Part shown: in pieces, positions 45,442-54,836 of the stretch | How positions within the stretch are numbered: position 1 is the first letter of the stretch | How the letters are laid out: each line of letters begins with the position of its first letter | Assembly (NCBI RefSeq): GCF_001921215.1 | Contig: NZ_MSIF01000009.1 | Coordinates: 248,001 to 312,000, forward strand | Length of the DNA: 64,000 nt | Direction: 5' to 3' | Source: Actinophytocola xinjiangensis | GTDB taxonomy: Bacteria > Actinomycetota > Actinomycetes > Mycobacteriales > Pseudonocardiaceae | Translations under genes and position numbers: made by a program | The notes under the pieces: model-generated | Seen by the model: the letters and a program-made list of their open reading frames with translations, nothing else | Databases searched by the model: none | What the model was told of the DNA's origin: nothing

Positions 45442-46485
45442 ATGCGCATCGGGGTGGCCGGAGTCGGCCGGATCGGCACCATGCACGCCGGGCATCTGGC
45501 GGAACTGCCCGAGGTGGACCAGGTCCTGCTGTTCGACCCGGTGCCCGGCCGGGCCGAGCGGGCCGCCGAACAGCTCGACGGCGCGGGCGGGGCCGGCGGG
45601 CGGGCCAGCGCCAGCGGCGGCACCCACCGCGCGGTCGCCGACGTCGACACGCTGCTGGCCCAGGCCGACGGGATCGTGGTCGCCACCCCCACCACCACCC
45701 ACCCCGAACTCGTCCGGCGCTGTCTGGGCGCCGGGGTGCCGGTGCTGTGCGAGAAGCCGGTGGCCGCCGACCTCGACGAGATGTCCGCGCTGGTGACCGA
45801 GATCGAGCGGTCCGGGGTGCCGGTCCTGGTCGGCTTCCAGCGCCGGTTCGATCCGCCGATGGTCGAGCTGCGACGGCGGATCGCCGTTGGCGCGCTGGGC
45901 ACGATCTACCACGTCCGCGCGGTCGGCTTCGACGCCCAGCCACCGGACCTGAGCTACCTGCCGACCTCCGGCGGTATCTTCCGCGACCTGCTCATCCACG
46001 ACCTGGACGCCGTCCCGTGGCTGGTCGGCGAGCCGGTGACCGAGGTCTACGCCTGCGGCTCGGTGCTCGTCGACGACGGGTTCGCGCGCGCCGACGACGT
46101 CGACAACGCTGTGGTGGTGCTGCGGTTCGCCGGCGGCGCGCACGCGGTGCTCGCCGCCGGCCGGCACGACCCGCTCGGCTACGACCACCGGCTGGAGGTG
46201 CTGGCGGAGAAGGACTCGGTCGCGGTGGGCCTTGGCCCGCGCACCCCGCTGAACTCGCTCGACGAGGACGGGCCGCGCGCGTCGGGCGCCCATCCCGGCT
46301 TCGCGCAACGGTTCCGGGCGGCCTACGTCAACGAGATGCGGGTGTTCGCGCAGGTCGCCGCCGGGAGCGCGGCCAACCCGTCACCCGCGCGGGACAGCCT
46401 GGTCAGCCTGCGGTTGGCGCAGGCGTGCGAACGGTCGCGGCGCACCGGCGCGCCGGTCCGGCCACAAGGGGGGAGTGACAGATGA
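45442..46485 (+). CDS. Gfo/Idh/MocA family oxidoreductase, inositol 2-dehydrogenase-like
   Basis: The 347-residue protein has an N-terminal Rossmann fold (GVAGVGRIGTMHAGHL), the family EKPVA motif, QRRFDPPM and the catalytic-region PTSGGIFRDLLIHDLDAV with His. It is the expected first enzyme of inositol use, oxidising myo-inositol or an epimer with NAD+. It opens a six-gene divergent operon behind the LacI operator, and its stop overlaps the next ATG by four bases. IolG-like activity is inferred from the neighbours. Confidence 0.88.
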   Translation: MRIGVAGVGRIGTMHAGHLAELPEVDQVLLFDPVPGRAERAAEQLDGAGGAGGRASASGGTHRAVADVDTLLAQADGIVVATPTTTHPELVRRCLGAGVPVLCEKPVAADLDEMSALVTEIERSGVPVLVGFQRRFDPPMVELRRRIAVGALGTIYHVRAVGFDAQPPDLSYLPTSGGIFRDLLIHDLDAVPWLVGEPVTEVYACGSVLVDDGFARADDVDNAVVVLRFAGGAHAVLAAGRHDPLGYDHRLEVLAEKDSVAVGLGPRTPLNSLDEDGPRASGAHPGFAQRFRAAYVNEMRVFAQVAAGSAANPSPARDSLVSLRLAQACERSRRTGAPVRPQGGSDR

Positions 46486-47351
46486 GGATCGCGGCCGCGC
46501 CCATCTCCTGGGGGGTCTGCGAGGTTCCCGGCTGGGGGCGGGTGCTCGACCACGACACCGTCCTGCGCGAGATGGCCGACCTGGGCCTGACCGCCACCGA
46601 ACTCGGGCCGCCGGGCTACCTGCCGGCCGATCCGGCCGCGCTGGCGGCCACCCTGGACCGGCACGGGCTCGGCCTGGTCGGCGGGTTCCTGGCCGTGGTC
46701 CTGCACGACGCCGGCCAGCAGCGGTCCGTGGTGGACCTGGCCGGGCGGCAGGCCGAACTGCTGGCCGCCGCCGGAGGCGACGTGCTGGTGCTGGCCGCCA
46801 GTACCGGCCTGGACGGCTACGACGAGCGGCCGCCGCTCAACCAGGCGCAGTGGCACACGCTGGTCGACACCGCCGGGATGATCCGCGACGTCGCCGTGCG
46901 CGCGGGCGTGCGGACCGTGCTGCACCCGCACGTCGGCACCCAGGTCGAGACGACCGCCGAGGTGCGCCGGTTCCTGGCCGACGCCGACCTGCCGCTGTGT
47001 GTGGACACCGGGCACCTGCTCATCGGCGGCACCGACCCGGTCGAACTGGTCCGGGCGCACCCGCACCGGATCGGGCACGTGCACCTCAAGGACGTGCGGG
47101 CCGATCTCGCCGAGCAGGTCCGCGACGGGCTGATCAGCTACACCGAGGCCGTCGCCCAGGGCATCTACGTGCCGTTGGGCGACGGCGACATCGATCTCGC
47201 GGCGTTGCTGAAACTGTTGCGTGACAACGACTACCGGGGCTGGTACGTACTCGAGCAGGACACCGCGCTACCCGAGGACGGTGACCAGGCCGACCAGGCG
47301 CCCCGGCTGGCGACCGCGCGCAGCCTGGCCTACCTGGACACCGTCTACTGA
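46482..47351 (+). CDS. Sugar phosphate isomerase/epimerase family, IolE-like dehydratase
   Basis: The 289-residue TIM-barrel protein opens with MRIAAAPISWGVCEVPGWG, the shape seen in inosose dehydratase IolE. Conserved metal ligands are suggested by TELGPPGYLP, HPHVGTQVET, CVDTGHLL and IGHVHLKD (with His and Glu/Asp). IolE removes water from scyllo-inosose to give the diketone used by IolD. Coupling to the dehydrogenase by ATGA supports successive steps. Confidence 0.86.
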   Translation: MRIAAAPISWGVCEVPGWGRVLDHDTVLREMADLGLTATELGPPGYLPADPAALAATLDRHGLGLVGGFLAVVLHDAGQQRSVVDLAGRQAELLAAAGGDVLVLAASTGLDGYDERPPLNQAQWHTLVDTAGMIRDVAVRAGVRTVLHPHVGTQVETTAEVRRFLADADLPLCVDTGHLLIGGTDPVELVRAHPHRIGHVHLKDVRADLAEQVRDGLISYTEAVAQGIYVPLGDGDIDLAALLKLLRDNDYRGWYVLEQDTALPEDGDQADQAPRLATARSLAYLDTVY

Positions 47352-47380
47352 GGACTCCCTGCCCGGAAGGAGAGACAACG

Positions 47381-48400
47381 ATGTCTGACCGAGGGCGCCG
47401 CCGGCTCGCCGCCGCGACCGCCGCCGTGGCGGCGACACTGGCACTGGCGCTCACCGCGTGCACCGGGCCGTCGGCCGACCTGGCCAGCGGCCGCGGGAGC
47501 GGCGGCACCGGCGGCGGTGGCGGCGAGTTCGACCCGGACGCGCCGCTGGAGTTCGCCGTGATCACCCACGGCAGCGACGGCGACGCCTTCTGGAGCGTGG
47601 TCAAGAACGGCGCGCAGGACGCCGGCCGCGACCTGGACGTCGACGTCGCCTACACCTCCAACGGCGACCCCGGCGCACAGGCCAAGCTCATCGACAACGC
47701 CGTCGCCCAGGGCAGGACCGGCATCGTCGTGTCGATGGCCAACCCGGACGCGCTGCGCCCGGCCATCGAGGCCGCCGTCGCCGCCGGCATCCCGGTGATC
47801 ACCATCAACTCCGGCGCCGACCGCAGCGCCGAGTTCGGCGCGATCGCCCACGTCGGCCAGGAGGAGGACATCGCCGGCCGGGCCGCCGGCGAACGCCTCG
47901 CGCAGGCCGGCAAGAAACGGATGCTGTGCGTGATCCACGAGGCCGGCAACTCCGGGCTCAACGACCGCTGCGACGGCGCCCGCGAGGGCTTCGCCGGCCA
48001 GGTGGACAACCTCCAGGTCGACATCGCCAACCCGACCGACATCGAGGCCCGGCTGCGCGGCGCGTTGCAGACCAACCCCGACATCGACGCCGTGCTGACG
48101 CTCAACTCCCAGGTCGCCGACCGGGCGGTCACCGCGGCGCTGTCGGTCGGCTCCACCGCCGAGGTCGCCACCTTCGACCTCAACACCGACGTGGTCGACG
48201 CGATCCGCGACGGCCGGATCCTGTTCGCCGTCGACCAGCAGCAGTACCAGCAGGGCTACCTGCCGATCTCCATGCTCAAGCTGTACCGGCTCAACGGGAA
48301 CACCCTCGGCGGCGGGCAGCCGGTGCTGACCGGGCCGGGGTTCGTCGACCAGTCCAACGCGGACCTGGTGCGTCCGTACACCGAACGCGGAACGCGCTGA
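47381..48400 (+). CDS. Sugar ABC transporter substrate-binding lipoprotein
   Basis: The 339-residue protein has a lipobox ending LTAC (Cys27) and a two-lobed Peripla_BP_4 fold: FAVITHGSDGDAFWSVVKNG, VSMANPDALRPAIEAA, IVINSG-type PVITINSGADRS, AGKKRMLCVIHEAG and FAVDQQQYQQGYLP. It would bind an inositol or sugar at the outer membrane face and feed the permease. AAGGAGAGACAACG precedes the ATG. Confidence 0.92.
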   Translation: MSDRGRRRLAAATAAVAATLALALTACTGPSADLASGRGSGGTGGGGGEFDPDAPLEFAVITHGSDGDAFWSVVKNGAQDAGRDLDVDVAYTSNGDPGAQAKLIDNAVAQGRTGIVVSMANPDALRPAIEAAVAAGIPVITINSGADRSAEFGAIAHVGQEEDIAGRAAGERLAQAGKKRMLCVIHEAGNSGLNDRCDGAREGFAGQVDNLQVDIANPTDIEARLRGALQTNPDIDAVLTLNSQVADRAVTAALSVGSTAEVATFDLNTDVVDAIRDGRILFAVDQQQYQQGYLPISMLKLYRLNGNTLGGGQPVLTGPGFVDQSNADLVRPYTERGTR

Positions 48401-48410
48401 GGAGCCGGTG

Positions 48411-49460
48411 ATGACCACGACGACCGAACGACCCGACCCGACCGACGAACGCCTCGCCCCCGGCGGGGTGGTGAACCGGCTGGTGGCCCGGCCGGAGGTC
48501 GGCGCGCTGCTCGGCGCGCTGGTGGTGCTCGTCTTCTTCACCGTCGTCGCCGACACGTTCTTCACCACCGGCGGCGCCGCGACCTGGCTGGACGACTCGG
48601 CGACGCTGGGCATCATGGCGGTGGCCGTCGCCCTGCTGATGATCGGCGGCGAGTTCGACCTGTCCGCCGGTGTGATGACCGCGTCCACGGCGCTGGTCAC
48701 CGCGATCCTGGCGACCGAGGCCGGGCTGAACGTGTGGCTGGCGCTGCTGGTGTCGCTGGTGTTCGCGCTGGGCGTCGGCGCGCTCAACGGCTGGCTGGTG
48801 GTGCGCACCGGGCTGCCGAGCTTCATCGTCACCCTCGGCACGTTCCTGGCGTTGCAGGGCCTCAACCTCGGGGTGACGCGGCTGGTCACCGGCTCGGTGC
48901 AGGTGTCGGGGATACGCGCGGCCGAGGGCTACGAGTCGGCCGGGTTCGTGTTCGCGTCCTGGCTCACCATCGACGGCACGAGCTTCCAGATCTCGATCCT
49001 GTGGTGGCTCGGCGTCACCGGGCTCGCCGCGTGGGTCCTGGTGCGCACCCGGTTCGGCAACTGGACCTTCGCCGTCGGCGGCTCGGCGCCCAGCGCCCGC
49101 GCGGTCGGCGTGCCGGTCGCCAGGACCAAGATCCTGCTGTTCATGACGACCGCGGTCGCCGGCTGGCTGGTCGGCTCGATCAACATCCTGCGGTTCACCA
49201 CGGTGCAGGCCAACCAGGGCATCGGCCTGGAGTTCCAGTTCATCATCGCCGCGGTGATCGGCGGCTGTCTGCTCACCGGCGGGTACGGGTCGGTGATCGG
49301 CGCGGCGATCGGCGCGCTGATCTTCGGCATGGCCCGGCAGGGCATCGTGTTCGCCGACTGGAACTCCGACTGGTTCATGCTCTTCCTCGGCATCATGCTG
49401 CTCGGCGCGGTGCTGGTGAACAACACGTTCCGGCGCCGGGCGGAGAGGGTGCGGTCGTGA
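48411..49460 (+). CDS. ABC transporter permease (RbsC/XylH family)
   Basis: The 349-residue protein has about nine hydrophobic helices. Family features include [13 protein letters not shown] near residue 80, [14 protein letters not shown] and [15 protein letters not shown], the coupling region contacting the ATPase. It forms the channel of a carbohydrate uptake system. A GGAGCC ribosome site precedes ATG 48411; an in-frame GTG three bases upstream is possible. Its stop overlaps the ATPase GTG by four bases. Confidence 0.92.
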   Translation: MTTTTERPDPTDERLAPGGVVNRLVARPEVGALLGALVVLVFFTVVADTFFTTGGAATWLDDSATLGIMAVAVALLMIGGEFDLSAGVMTASTALVTAILATEAGLNVWLALLVSLVFALGVGALNGWLVVRTGLPSFIVTLGTFLALQGLNLGVTRLVTGSVQVSGIRAAEGYESAGFVFASWLTIDGTSFQISILWWLGVTGLAAWVLVRTRFGNWTFAVGGSAPSARAVGVPVARTKILLFMTTAVAGWLVGSINILRFTTVQANQGIGLEFQFIIAAVIGGCLLTGGYGSVIGAAIGALIFGMARQGIVFADWNSDWFMLFLGIMLLGAVLVNNTFRRRAERVRS

Positions 49461-50236
49461 ATCCCCTGATCGAGGTCGACCGGATCGGCAAGAGCTACGG
49501 CAGTGTGGTGGCGTTGCGGGAGGTGTCCACCGTGGTCAACGCGGGCGAGGTGACCTGCGTGCTCGGGGACAACGGCGCCGGCAAGTCCACGCTGATCAAG
49601 ATCCTGGCCGGGGTGCACCAGCACGACACCGGCCGGTTGCGCCTCGACGGGCAGGACGTGCGGTTCGCCTCGCCCCGGGAGGCGCTGGACCGGGGCATCG
49701 CCACCGTCCACCAGGACCTGGCGGTGGTGCCGCTGATGAGTGTGTGGCGCAACTTCTTCCTCGGCTCCGAGCCGACCGTCGGCGCCGGTCCGCTGCGGCG
49801 CCTGGACCGGCGCACCGGCCGGGAGACCGCGCGCCGGGCGATCGCCGACATGGGCATCGACCTGCGCGACGTCGAGCAGCCGGTCGGCACGCTGTCCGGC
49901 GGCGAGCGGCAGTGCGTGGCGATCGCCCGCGCGGTGCACTTCGGGGCCAAGGTGCTGATCCTGGACGAGCCGACGGCCGCGCTGGGCGTCAAGCAGTCCG
50001 GGGTGGTGCTGCGCTACCTCGCCCAGGCCCGCGACCGTGGCCTTGGCGTCGTGCTGATCACCCACAACCCGCACCACGCCTACCCGGTCGGCAACCGGTT
50101 CCTGGTCCTCACCCGCGGCGCGAGCCTCGGCTCGTTCGAGAAGGCCGACATCACGCTGGCGGAGCTGACCCGCCAGATGGCCGGCGGCGAGGAACTGGAG
50201 GCCCTGGAGCACGAGCTGCGCGGGGTGTCCGGCTGA
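49457..50236 (+). CDS. ABC transporter ATP-binding protein (single nucleotide-binding domain)
   Basis: The 259-residue protein has one complete nucleotide-binding domain: Walker [10 protein letters not shown] at 37-45, the Q-loop near [11 protein letters not shown], signature LSGGERQ, Walker [11 protein letters not shown] and the switch His in ITHNPHHAY. Most RbsA/XylG-type importers use a double-domain ATPase of 500 residues; this one is a single domain and must act as a homodimer. The gene is coupled on both sides, by GTGA to the permease and TGATG to iolD. Confidence 0.92.
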   Translation: MNPLIEVDRIGKSYGSVVALREVSTVVNAGEVTCVLGDNGAGKSTLIKILAGVHQHDTGRLRLDGQDVRFASPREALDRGIATVHQDLAVVPLMSVWRNFFLGSEPTVGAGPLRRLDRRTGRETARRAIADMGIDLRDVEQPVGTLSGGERQCVAIARAVHFGAKVLILDEPTAALGVKQSGVVLRYLAQARDRGLGVVLITHNPHHAYPVGNRFLVLTRGASLGSFEKADITLAELTRQMAGGEELEALEHELRGVSG

Positions 50237-52095
50237 TGCGCCTGACCACCGCCCAGGCGCTGGTCCGCTGGCTGCTGGCGCAGCGGACGGTCCTGCTCGA
50301 CGGGACCGAGGCCCCGCTGTTCCCGGCCGTGTTCGCGATCTTCGGGCACGGCAACGTCCTGGGCCTCGGCACGGCGCTGTCCGAACACGCCGGCGAGCTC
50401 CCGGTCTGGCGCGGGCACACCGAGCAGGGCATGGCGCTGGCCGCCGTCGCCCACGCCAGGGCCACCCACCGCCGGCAGACCGGCGTGGTCACCTCCTCGA
50501 TCGGGCCGGGCGCGCTGAACATGGTCACCGCCGCCGGGGTCGCGCACGCCAACCGGCTGCCGCTGCTCCTGCTGCCCGGCGACACGTTCGTCAACCGCGC
50601 GCCCGACCCGGTGCTCCAGCAGGTCGAGCCGTTCGGCGACGGCACGGCCACGGTCAACGACGCCTTCCGCGCGGTGAGCCGCTGGTTCGACCGGATCACC
50701 CGGCCCGAGCAGCTGCTGGCGACCCTGCCGCAGGTCGCGCGGGTGCTCACCGACCCGGCCGACTGCGGCCCGGTGACCCTGGCGCTCCCCCAGGACGTGC
50801 AGGCCGAGGCGTTCGACTTCCCGGATGCCCTGTTCGCGCCGGTCACCCACCACCCGCCGCGCCCCCGCCCGGACCGGGCCGCGCTGGACAGGGCCGCGCG
50901 GATCCTGCGCGGCGCCCGCCGGCCGCTGCTGGTCCTCGGCGGCGGCGTGCGGTACTCCGGGGCCGCCGAACGCGCGCTGGAGTTCGCCAAGGCCCACGGG
51001 CTGCCGGTGACCGAGACCACCGCCGGACGCACCCTGGTGCCCCACGACCACCCGCTGCACGCCGGCCCGCTGGGCATCACCGGCTCCCGCTCGGCCAACG
51101 CGCTGGCCGCCGAGGCCGACCTGGTGCTGGCCGTCGGCACCCGGCTGCAGGACTTCACCACCGCGTCGTGGTCGCTGTTCTCCCCCGACCTCACCCTGGT
51201 CTCGGTGAACACCGCGCGCTTCGACGCGGTCAAGCACGGCGGGTTCGCGCTGGTCGCCGACGCCGACGAGGCCCTGGCCGAGCTCGCCGGGCTGACCGGC
51301 GGCTGGCGCGCCGAGCCGGACTGGACGGCCAGGGCCGCCACCGAACGCGCCCGCTGGGACACCTATGTCGACGGTCTGCGCGCACCCTCGCCCGGCCTGC
51401 CGACCTACGCCCAGGTCGTCGGCGTGGTCAACGACGCCAGCGAGCCGGGCGACTACGTGCTGACCGCGTCCGGCGGCCTGCCCGGCGAGCTGGTCGGCGG
51501 CTGGCGGGCCACCGGCGGCGAGCCGTCGATGGACGTCGAGTACGGGTTCTCCTGCATGGGCTACGAACTGGCCGGGGCGTGGGGGGCGGCGATGGCCCGG
51601 CCGGCCGGCGTGGTGACCGCGCTGGTCGGTGACGGCTCGTACCTGATGCTGAACTCCGAGCTGTTCTCGGCCGCGTTCGCCGGGCACGGGTTCGTCGCGG
51701 TGGTGTGCGACAACGGGGGGTACGCGGTCATCGACCGGCTCCAGCGCGGCAACGGCGCCCCGGCGTTCAACAACCTCTACACCGACGTGCGGTCCCGACT
51801 CACGGACACGCCAAGGGTCGACCTCGCGTCGCACGCGGCGTCGCTCGGCGCTGCCGTGCTGGCCGCCACCGACCTCACCGACCTGCGGGACGCCTACGCC
51901 CGGGCACGCGCTCACGCACGGGACGGCCGGGTGGCCGTCGTGGTGATCCACACGCACCCTTCGGCCTGGACGGATGCCGAAGCGTGGTGGGAGGTCGGCG
52001 TGCCCGAGCGGTCGACGTATCCCGATGTCGTCGATGCCCGAGAGGACCTGGACAAGGCCAGGACGGACCAGGTTCGCTACCTGGGCCGCCCCTGA
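50236..52095 (+). CDS. iolD: 3D-(3,5/4)-trihydroxycyclohexane-1,2-dione acylhydrolase
   Basis: The 619-residue thiamin-diphosphate enzyme has an N-terminal domain with GHGNVLGLGTAL and the activating Glu region RGHTEQGMALAA, a middle domain GGGVRYSGA, and a C-terminal TPP-binding motif GDGSYLMLNSEL starting at residue 465. IolD cleaves the inositol ring to 5-deoxyglucuronate. This strongly identifies the operon as inositol catabolism. iolB, iolC and iolA are not in the window, so later steps must be encoded elsewhere. Confidence 0.93.
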   Translation: MRLTTAQALVRWLLAQRTVLLDGTEAPLFPAVFAIFGHGNVLGLGTALSEHAGELPVWRGHTEQGMALAAVAHARATHRRQTGVVTSSIGPGALNMVTAAGVAHANRLPLLLLPGDTFVNRAPDPVLQQVEPFGDGTATVNDAFRAVSRWFDRITRPEQLLATLPQVARVLTDPADCGPVTLALPQDVQAEAFDFPDALFAPVTHHPPRPRPDRAALDRAARILRGARRPLLVLGGGVRYSGAAERALEFAKAHGLPVTETTAGRTLVPHDHPLHAGPLGITGSRSANALAAEADLVLAVGTRLQDFTTASWSLFSPDLTLVSVNTARFDAVKHGGFALVADADEALAELAGLTGGWRAEPDWTARAATERARWDTYVDGLRAPSPGLPTYAQVVGVVNDASEPGDYVLTASGGLPGELVGGWRATGGEPSMDVEYGFSCMGYELAGAWGAAMARPAGVVTALVGDGSYLMLNSELFSAAFAGHGFVAVVCDNGGYAVIDRLQRGNGAPAFNNLYTDVRSRLTDTPRVDLASHAASLGAAVLAATDLTDLRDAYARARAHARDGRVAVVVIHTHPSAWTDAEAWWEVGVPERSTYPDVVDAREDLDKARTDQVRYLGRP

Positions 52096-52104
52096 ACCAG
52101 CCGG

Positions 52105-52287
52105 TCAACGACGGTAGTCGTCATCCTCAAGGTCATCATCGTCATCGAACCGCTCTCCGCCGTTGCCGTCCGATGGCGACTGACTCGACAGCTCTCGTTG
52201 CAGAGCGTCGAAGTCGGTGTGGTGAGTGCTGTATTTGAGCTCTCGGGCTACCTTGGTCTGCTTAGCCTTCGCTCGGCCGCGCCCCAT
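52105..52287 (-). CDS. DUF3073 domain protein
   Basis: The 60-residue protein starts MGRGRAKAKQTKVARELKYS, the hallmark of DUF3073, and has a strongly acidic C-terminus with runs of Asp before DDYRR. It is a small conserved actinobacterial protein of unknown function. The start is supported by GAGGGGG six bases upstream. Its position near purFM-type genes and YgfZ matches the mycobacterial order around Rv0810c. It converges on iolD. Confidence 0.9.
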   Translation of the reverse strand: MGRGRAKAKQTKVARELKYSTHHTDFDALQRELSSQSPSDGNGGERFDDDDDLEDDDYRR

Positions 52288-52465
52288 GGCTCGACCCCCT
52301 CGCACAGTGACGGGGCGGCCGGGGGAATCGGCGGCCCCGCAGATCTCGACTACTGGTTCCTGCCAACTACCGTACCGTGTCGACGGCGTTCTGTGCGAAG
52401 GGGCACTGGGTTCGTCGGGTGTCGTTGATCGCCCCGTGACCACAGGTCCAGCGACCCGTGACACG

Positions 52466-53365
52466 ATGCCTCTCGTGCCTCGACCGTTCGTCGCCTACCT
52501 CAGGGTGTACGAACCGTTGTCCTCCTTCGCCCAGGACGTGGCCAAACCGCTGCGCGAGGCCCTGGAGACCGGACACCTCGACCACGCCGGAGTCGGCGAA
52601 CGCGAGCGTGACCTGTGGCTCAGATCACAACTGTCCGTGCCGACCACGTTGCTGCCCGGCGAGCTGGCCAGCGGCGAGCCCTCGCCCCGCGCGCTACGCG
52701 AACTGCTGGTGCTCGACCCGGCCGAGGTTCCCGTCGACCAGGCCACCGTCGGCCCCGGCCCCCTGATCTGCCCGCTGGACGTGCGCGCCCGCTCGGCCGC
52801 CGCCCTGGTCGGCTTCCTGACCTCCGCGCACCCGTCGCTGCGCGCGACCGCGCTGTCCGCGTCCGTCGACGAGGCCAAGGAGAAGGCCGCCCGGGTGCTC
52901 TCCGAGCTGCCCGGCGGCGCCGTGCACATCGTCTCCACCACCTGGACCGTGCCGCTGCCCTGGTTCACCCTCGTCGACCCCGCCCACCGCCACCTCGTGC
53001 TGGCCAGCCGGGAGGACCCGCGCCGGCAGGTGTGCTGGCGGGTGGCGATGGCCGACGCCCGCCGCCGGGTCGCCAAGGCGCACTCGCTGGCCGAGCGGGT
53101 CCTCGGCGAGCAGGGCCCGACGAAGGTCCTGGAGGACACCGGGCGCTGGCTGGAGCACTTCCACCCGCACTCGGCCGTCGAACTGGACTACGGCGGGCTG
53201 GTGCAGCTGCTCGACGACGAGGAGCTGACCGACGACACCTCGGCCGCCGACGTGAACGCGATCGTCGCCGCGCTGGAACGCGAGGACGTCGAGGAGATCG
53301 CCTCGCGGTTCGAGCGCCTGCGGGACTTCTGGGGCGACCTGGCCGTGCGCGAACGCTTCAACTAG
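52466..53365 (+). CDS. Conserved actinobacterial protein of unknown function
   Basis: The 299-residue soluble protein has no signal or membrane helix. Recognisable blocks are FVAYLRVYEPLSSF at the start, GPLICPLDVRARSAAALVGF, STTWTVPLPWFTLVDPA, and CWRVAMADARRRVAKAHSLAERV, ending ALEREDVEEIASRFERL. I do not recognise a characterised family. It is divergent from DUF3073 across 178 bases, and its stop overlaps the rsiG-like gene. ATG 52466 is the likely start; GTG 52475 is possible. Confidence 0.8.
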   Translation: MPLVPRPFVAYLRVYEPLSSFAQDVAKPLREALETGHLDHAGVGERERDLWLRSQLSVPTTLLPGELASGEPSPRALRELLVLDPAEVPVDQATVGPGPLICPLDVRARSAAALVGFLTSAHPSLRATALSASVDEAKEKAARVLSELPGGAVHIVSTTWTVPLPWFTLVDPAHRHLVLASREDPRRQVCWRVAMADARRRVAKAHSLAERVLGEQGPTKVLEDTGRWLEHFHPHSAVELDYGGLVQLLDDEELTDDTSAADVNAIVAALEREDVEEIASRFERLRDFWGDLAVRERFN

Positions 53366-53937
53366 CCGGTCGACGGGTCCTCGCCGCGCTCGGCGGCCAG
53401 CAGCCGGTCGACCGAGGCGCTGCCCGCGCGGTAGCGGGTGGCGATCTGGTCGTTGAGCACGTCGACCACCTGCTGCACCTCGCGGCGCCGCTGGGACACC
53501 GAGGCCTCCTCGGCGACATAGGTACGCAGCGCCAGGTCGAGCCGCTCGTCGGGCAGCGACGTCACGTCCGACAGGTCCGCGTCGGACACCAACGCCTCGA
53601 CGTGCCGCCGGTGGGCCTCCGCGCGGGACGGTTCGAGCGTCTGGTGGCGCCCGGAGCCGACCGGCGCCGGGCCGACGGCGTTGTCCGCCAGGATCTCGGC
53701 CAGCCGCTCGACCACCGAGGCGGAGCCGCCCTCGGCCCGCCGCGTCCGCTCGGCCTTCACGATGTCGATCCGCGCGTGCAGCAGCCGGCGCAGGTAGGAC
53801 AGGTCGGTCTCCTCCTGGGCGGCGTCGTCGCGCCGGGCCCGGACCTCGGCCAGGTCGAGCCGGTCGAGGTCGGACACGTAGTCCGGCGCGAGCACACGGT
53901 CTATCCGCCGGCGACCACCTGGTCGGACTTCGATCAC
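53362..53937 (-). CDS. rsiG: RsiG-like cyclic-di-GMP-binding anti-sigma factor
   Basis: The 191-residue protein is predicted to be two long antiparallel helices. Each contains the published RsiG signature E(x3)S(x2)R(x3)Q(x3)D. Copy 2 is exact: Glu144, Ser148, Arg151, Gln155, Asp159. Copy 1 is Glu43, Ser47, Arg50, His54, Asp58, with His replacing Gln. In Streptomyces, RsiG armed with cyclic-di-GMP holds the sigma factor WhiG inactive and delays sporulation. The start was set at the GTG with GGAGG eight bases upstream. No whiG is in the window. Confidence 0.82.
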   Translation of the reverse strand: MIEVRPGGRRRIDRVLAPDYVSDLDRLDLAEVRARRDDAAQEETDLSYLRRLLHARIDIVKAERTRRAEGGSASVVERLAEILADNAVGPAPVGSGRHQTLEPSRAEAHRRHVEALVSDADLSDVTSLPDERLDLALRTYVAEEASVSQRRREVQQVVDVLNDQIATRYRAGSASVDRLLAAERGEDPSTG

Positions 53938-53981
53938 GTGCTCATCCTCCGGTACCGAGGGGTTCGTGGACAAACCTGGTC

Positions 53982-54809
53982 TCAGTGGGTGAGCGCCACC
54001 CCGATCAGCTCCCGCGCCTGGCCGGGCGTGATCGGCGGCCGCCGCGCGAGGGTGGCGAACGCGGCGGCCCGCTCCACCAGCTGGGCGTTGTCCCGCACCC
54101 GCTCGCCCCTGGCGAAGGACACGGTGTCCTCCATGCCGACCCGCAGGTGCCCGCCGGCCGACAGCGCCGCCAGCATCACCGGCAGGGTCGTGCGGCCGAT
54201 CCCGGTCGCCGAGAAGCTCGCGCCCGCCGGCAGCGCCCGCAGCGCCGCGACCAGCGTCTCGGTGTCGCCCGGCATGCCGCCCGGCACGCCCATCACCAGG
54301 TCGACGTGCACCTTGCCGCCGGCCGGCAGACCGTGCTCGTCGAGCAGCCGGCGCAGGCTGGCCAGCTGGCCGACGTCGAAGATCTCGTACTCGGGGACGA
54401 TGCCGCGCTCGCGCATCCGCCGGTGCAGCTCGACCACGAACTCCCACCGGTTCATGAACACGTCGTCACCGAAGTTGACGGTGCCCATCGTGCAGGACGC
54501 CGAGTCGGGCATGGCCTCCAGCACGCGCAGCCGGTCGGCCTCCGGGTCGGTCACCGCGCCGCCGGTCGACAGCTGCACGACGAGGTTCGTCCGTTCGCGC
54601 AGGGCGGCGACGGTGTCGGTGAGCCGGCCCAGGTCCAGCGTCGGGGCGGCGTCGGCGCCCCGGACGTGCACGTGGATCATGGCCGCCCCGGCGGCCTCGC
54701 AGGCCACCGCCTCGGCGACCAGCTCCTCCAGGGTGACCGGCAGGTTCGGCACGTCGGTCTTGGCGTGCTCGGCGCCGGTCGGCGCGACGGTGATCAGGGT
54801 CCCTGTCAT
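53982..54809 (-). CDS. 3-keto-5-aminohexanoate cleavage family protein (BKACE)
   Basis: The 275-residue TIM-barrel protein belongs to the BKACE (DUF849) family: MIHVHVRGADAAPTL supplies the zinc-binding His-x-His, followed by NLVVQLSTGGAV, PEYEIFDVGQLASL and GHLRVGMEDTVSF with catalytic Glu. These enzymes condense a beta-keto acid with acetyl-CoA and exchange the acyl group. The substrate is not determined. It lies between the rsiG-like and ygfZ genes on the same strand, without a clear functional link. Confidence 0.93.
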   Translation of the reverse strand: MTGTLITVAPTGAEHAKTDVPNLPVTLEELVAEAVACEAAGAAMIHVHVRGADAAPTLDLGRLTDTVAALRERTNLVVQLSTGGAVTDPEADRLRVLEAMPDSASCTMGTVNFGDDVFMNRWEFVVELHRRMRERGIVPEYEIFDVGQLASLRRLLDEHGLPAGGKVHVDLVMGVPGGMPGDTETLVAALRALPAGASFSATGIGRTTLPVMLAALSAGGHLRVGMEDTVSFARGERVRDNAQLVERAAAFATLARRPPITPGQARELIGVALTH

Positions 54810-54836
54810 GGGCCCGGATCGTAGTCAGCCGCGTGG

